Below, piece by piece: positions 6,461-7,845 of a stretch of DNA of 7,845 nt. The position numbers and the translations under genes were made by a program. Position 1 is the stretch's first letter, and every line of letters starts with the position of its first letter. The DNA is taken from NCBI GenBank assembly GCA_002492075.1, contig DKXD01000217.1:1-7845 (forward strand), written 5' to 3'. The notes beneath the pieces are model-generated. The model made no database searches. It was not told where the DNA came from and worked only from the letters and a program-made list of their open reading frames with translations. Source of the DNA: Ruminococcaceae bacterium UBA7135. GTDB taxonomy: Bacteria > Bacillota > Clostridia > Oscillospirales > Ruminococcaceae.

Positions 6461-6817
6461 ATGAAAAAGACTATAAGCATACGCATTGGCAAGGGTAGTA
6501 TTTCCCATAACAACAGAAAATTTATTGCGAAGAATGTGGACGAAAAGCGCGTCAAAGATAATGTGATCCTGTGCTGCGAGAATCTTAAAAACGTTTATGA
6601 TGATCTGTTTGGCACGGCACTGGCGGAGTACAATGCCAAGCAAAAAAGGAAAGACCGTTGCATCGAGAACTACCTCGACCATATTACTAATGGCAAACAG
6701 GAGAGCCGTTCTATGAGCTTGTCTTTCAGATCGGCAATAAGGACGATACACTGTGTGGCACTCCCGACGCAGAGATCGCGGCGAATATTTTGCGCGAATA
6801 TTATGATGATTTTCTGA
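6461..6817 (+). pseudogene. mob: MobV/Pre-type relaxase, N-terminal reading frame (frameshifted)
   Basis: The relaxase should nick oriT to start transfer of the element. The start is ATG 6461, with AAAGGAGA (6449-6456) upstream. An in-frame ATG at 6446 lies before that site and is not used. Residues 1-81 are authentic and include the family motif I HNNR (His16, the likely nucleophile by analogy with MobM). At about 6701-6706 the frame breaks: GAGAGCCG reads as GAG-AAG-CCG minus one A. After that come 37 out-of-frame residues and a TGA at 6815. The proper continuation (EPFYELVFQIGNKDD) lies in the next frame from 6703. Without the second half this product cannot be an active relaxase. Confidence 0.8.
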
Positions 6818-7739
6818 AACGCAATCCGCACATCAGAGTGTTCAATGCCGTTATACATCTTGATGAAGCTACACCGCATCTTCATGTTGACTTTGTTCCG
6901 TTCGCCACGGGACAGAGCCACGGATTATCTACCCGCAACTCCCTGAATAAGGCTCTGGAGCAACAAGGCTTTTCCGCAAAGAACAACCTTGAAACGCCGG
7001 CAAAGCTGTGGACGGATTCAGAAAAGCAGCAGCTTGCGGGGGTTATGATAAAGCGCGGCATCGAGTGGGAACAGCTCGGAACGCACAACGGACATCTTTC
7101 CGTCCTTGACTTCAAGAAGCAGGAACGTGCGAAAGAGGTCGCGCATTTGGAGAACGAGATCTCAAACAAAGATTTGATCTTGGAATGGCGCAAAGAGGCT
7201 ATCGACCGAACAGAACAAGACCTTGACAAGCTCGGCTCGGAGTGTATAGAGAAACGAGCCGAGGTCGAGCAACTCGACAGCGAGATCTCCGAGAAGAACA
7301 TCAAAGCCAGAACGGAAACCGCGCTTGCCGGAAAGCAAGACATTCTCAGCAAAAGCGTAGAAAAGGTCGTGAAAATCAATACTATCGACCACATCGAAAC
7401 GGGAAAGACGATCTTCGGCGGCAAGGTCACGATTTCGCCCGATGATTACGATAAGCTGACCGATCTCGCGAAAAAGCAGATCGCCGCCGAGAGCCGTGAG
7501 GACGAGTTGTCTGCCGAGGTCACAAAGCTGAGAAAGGAAAATGAGGAAGTGATTGAAAAAAACGCTATTCTGGAGCAGAAAGTTCAGAAGATTTACCCGC
7601 TTAAAGAAGCTTTGCGTAAAGCTGAAAACGAACTTTCAAGCATCAAAGACAAATATCGAAAGGTTATGGATTTATCGAGGGGCTTAAGCTCACGCAGAAG
7701 CTACAGGAGTTCTTGAAAAGAAAAACCATTATACGTTAA
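6704..7739 (+). pseudogene. mob: MobV/Pre-type relaxase, remainder of the gene after the first frameshift
   Basis: From 6703 the correct frame reads EPFYELVFQIGNKDD and then the metal-binding motif HLDEATPHLHVDF (about 6859-6897). A long charged coiled-coil region follows from about residue 125 of this part to the end. The only in-frame start is a TTG at 6790 without a good ribosome site, so it is probably not expressed alone. A second single-base deletion lies near 7667-7672: GATTTATCGAG should be GATTTTATCGAG. The uncorrected frame stops at 7716. The corrected one reads EGLKLTQKLQEFLKRKTIIR and stops with TAA at 7737-7739. With both lesions repaired, the protein from 6461 would have 426 residues, a normal size for the family. 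Confidence 0.85.
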
Positions 7740-7791
7740 AAGCGTATCTATATAATACAAGAATTTTTGGTGAATATTATCCAAAAAAGTA

Positions 7792-7820
7792 TTGCAAATT
7801 TTTGTGATATGTGTTATAAT
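7792..7820 (+). promoter_or_regulatory. Promoter for a gene beyond the right edge
   Basis: TTGCAA (7792-7797) and TATAAT (7815-7820) lie 17 bases apart, with an extended TGTGT (7810-7814) before the -10 and an A6 run 3 bases before the -35. No open frame begins in the 25 bases that follow, so the gene served lies outside the window. The stretch 7740-7791 between mob and this promoter shows no hairpin terminator. Confidence 0.65.
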
Positions 7821-7845
7821 TACTATTAGATATACCTAGGCTCTG

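Larger units (their letters stand above)
2970..7845. mobile_element. Integrative mobilizable element at the 3' end of guaA (right end outside window)
   Basis: A coherent block of repressor, excisionase-like HTH protein, tyrosine integrase, RepA-type ATPase and MobV-type relaxase follows guaA with no host gene between. The 3' end of guaA is a known target of tyrosine-integrase islands in bacteria. I see no coupling protein or type IV secretion genes in the visible part, so it looks mobilizable rather than self-conjugative, though the missing right part could change that. The left boundary is approximate: the crossover should lie in or just after the last guaA codons. repA and mob are disrupted, so the element is probably impaired in transfer as it stands. 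Confidence 0.8.

Noticed and set aside
7060..7076. ATCGAGTGGGAACAG inside mob resembles the guaA tail ATTGAGTGGGAGTAG and could be taken for attR.
   Set aside because: Both encode Ile-Glu-Trp-Glu in frame. The mob copy sits in the middle of conserved relaxase coding sequence, so the match is coincidental.
6882..7430. 182-codon open frame on the minus strand inside mob.
   Set aside because: It is a Ser/Cys-rich shadow of the charged relaxase coding strand, with no ribosome site and no family resemblance.
7802..7822. TGTGTTATA at the right edge resembles the nick region of MobV-type oriTs (pMV158 group).
   Set aside because: The flanking inverted repeats are missing, it lies downstream of mob, and the bases are fully explained as an extended -10 promoter element.
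1..7845. CRISPR array, tRNA, rRNA or insertion-sequence transposase.
   Set aside because: No regularly spaced long repeats, cloverleaf-like or rRNA-like sequence, or transposase motifs were seen. The only integrating enzyme is the tyrosine recombinase.

Overview
The window is about 7.8 kb of what looks like a Clostridia-type (Firmicutes) chromosome. The signs are strong AGGAGG-type ribosome sites, extended TGTGN -10 promoters, tightly packed genes and family-typical proteins. I infer a gut Oscillospiraceae/Ruminococcaceae-like host, but the sequence alone does not fix the genus.

Host part (1 to about 2993): the 3' part of an unrecognised acidic protein gene that begins outside the window, a small four-helix membrane protein, and an intact guaA (GMP synthase). 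guaA ends in the canonical -ATIEWE terminus.

Mobile element (from the 3' end of guaA past the right edge of the window): directly after guaA the content changes to an integrated mobilizable element. In order it carries a short left-end region with a hairpin and a TTGACC direct repeat, a two-way terminator, a leftward XRE-family repressor, a divergent promoter region, and then a rightward run. That run is a small HTH excisionase-like protein, a tyrosine recombinase, a RepA-type ATPase and a MobV/Pre-type relaxase. xis and int overlap by ATGA, and int touches repA. The layout fits an integrative mobilizable element (IME) in which the repressor controls xis-int, and RepA and Mob act on the excised circle. 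The right attachment site is not in the window.

The replication/mobilization half is broken. repA has an in-frame TAA that cuts off its C-terminal winged-helix-like domain. mob carries two separate single-base deletions. Repressor, xis and int are open and keep their key residues. Either the element is decaying into a non-transferring island, or some lesions are assembly errors.

The most unusual structure is an 83-bp palindromic array between repA and mob (6359-6441). It holds three RTGACRG boxes facing three inverted copies, with mirror-exact spacing around position 6400. It is a good candidate for the element's replication origin or oriT. Three promoters in the element (repressor, xis, and one at the right edge) share one design, A6-N3-TTG-...-TGTGN-TATWAT. 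The last one implies another element gene just beyond the window.
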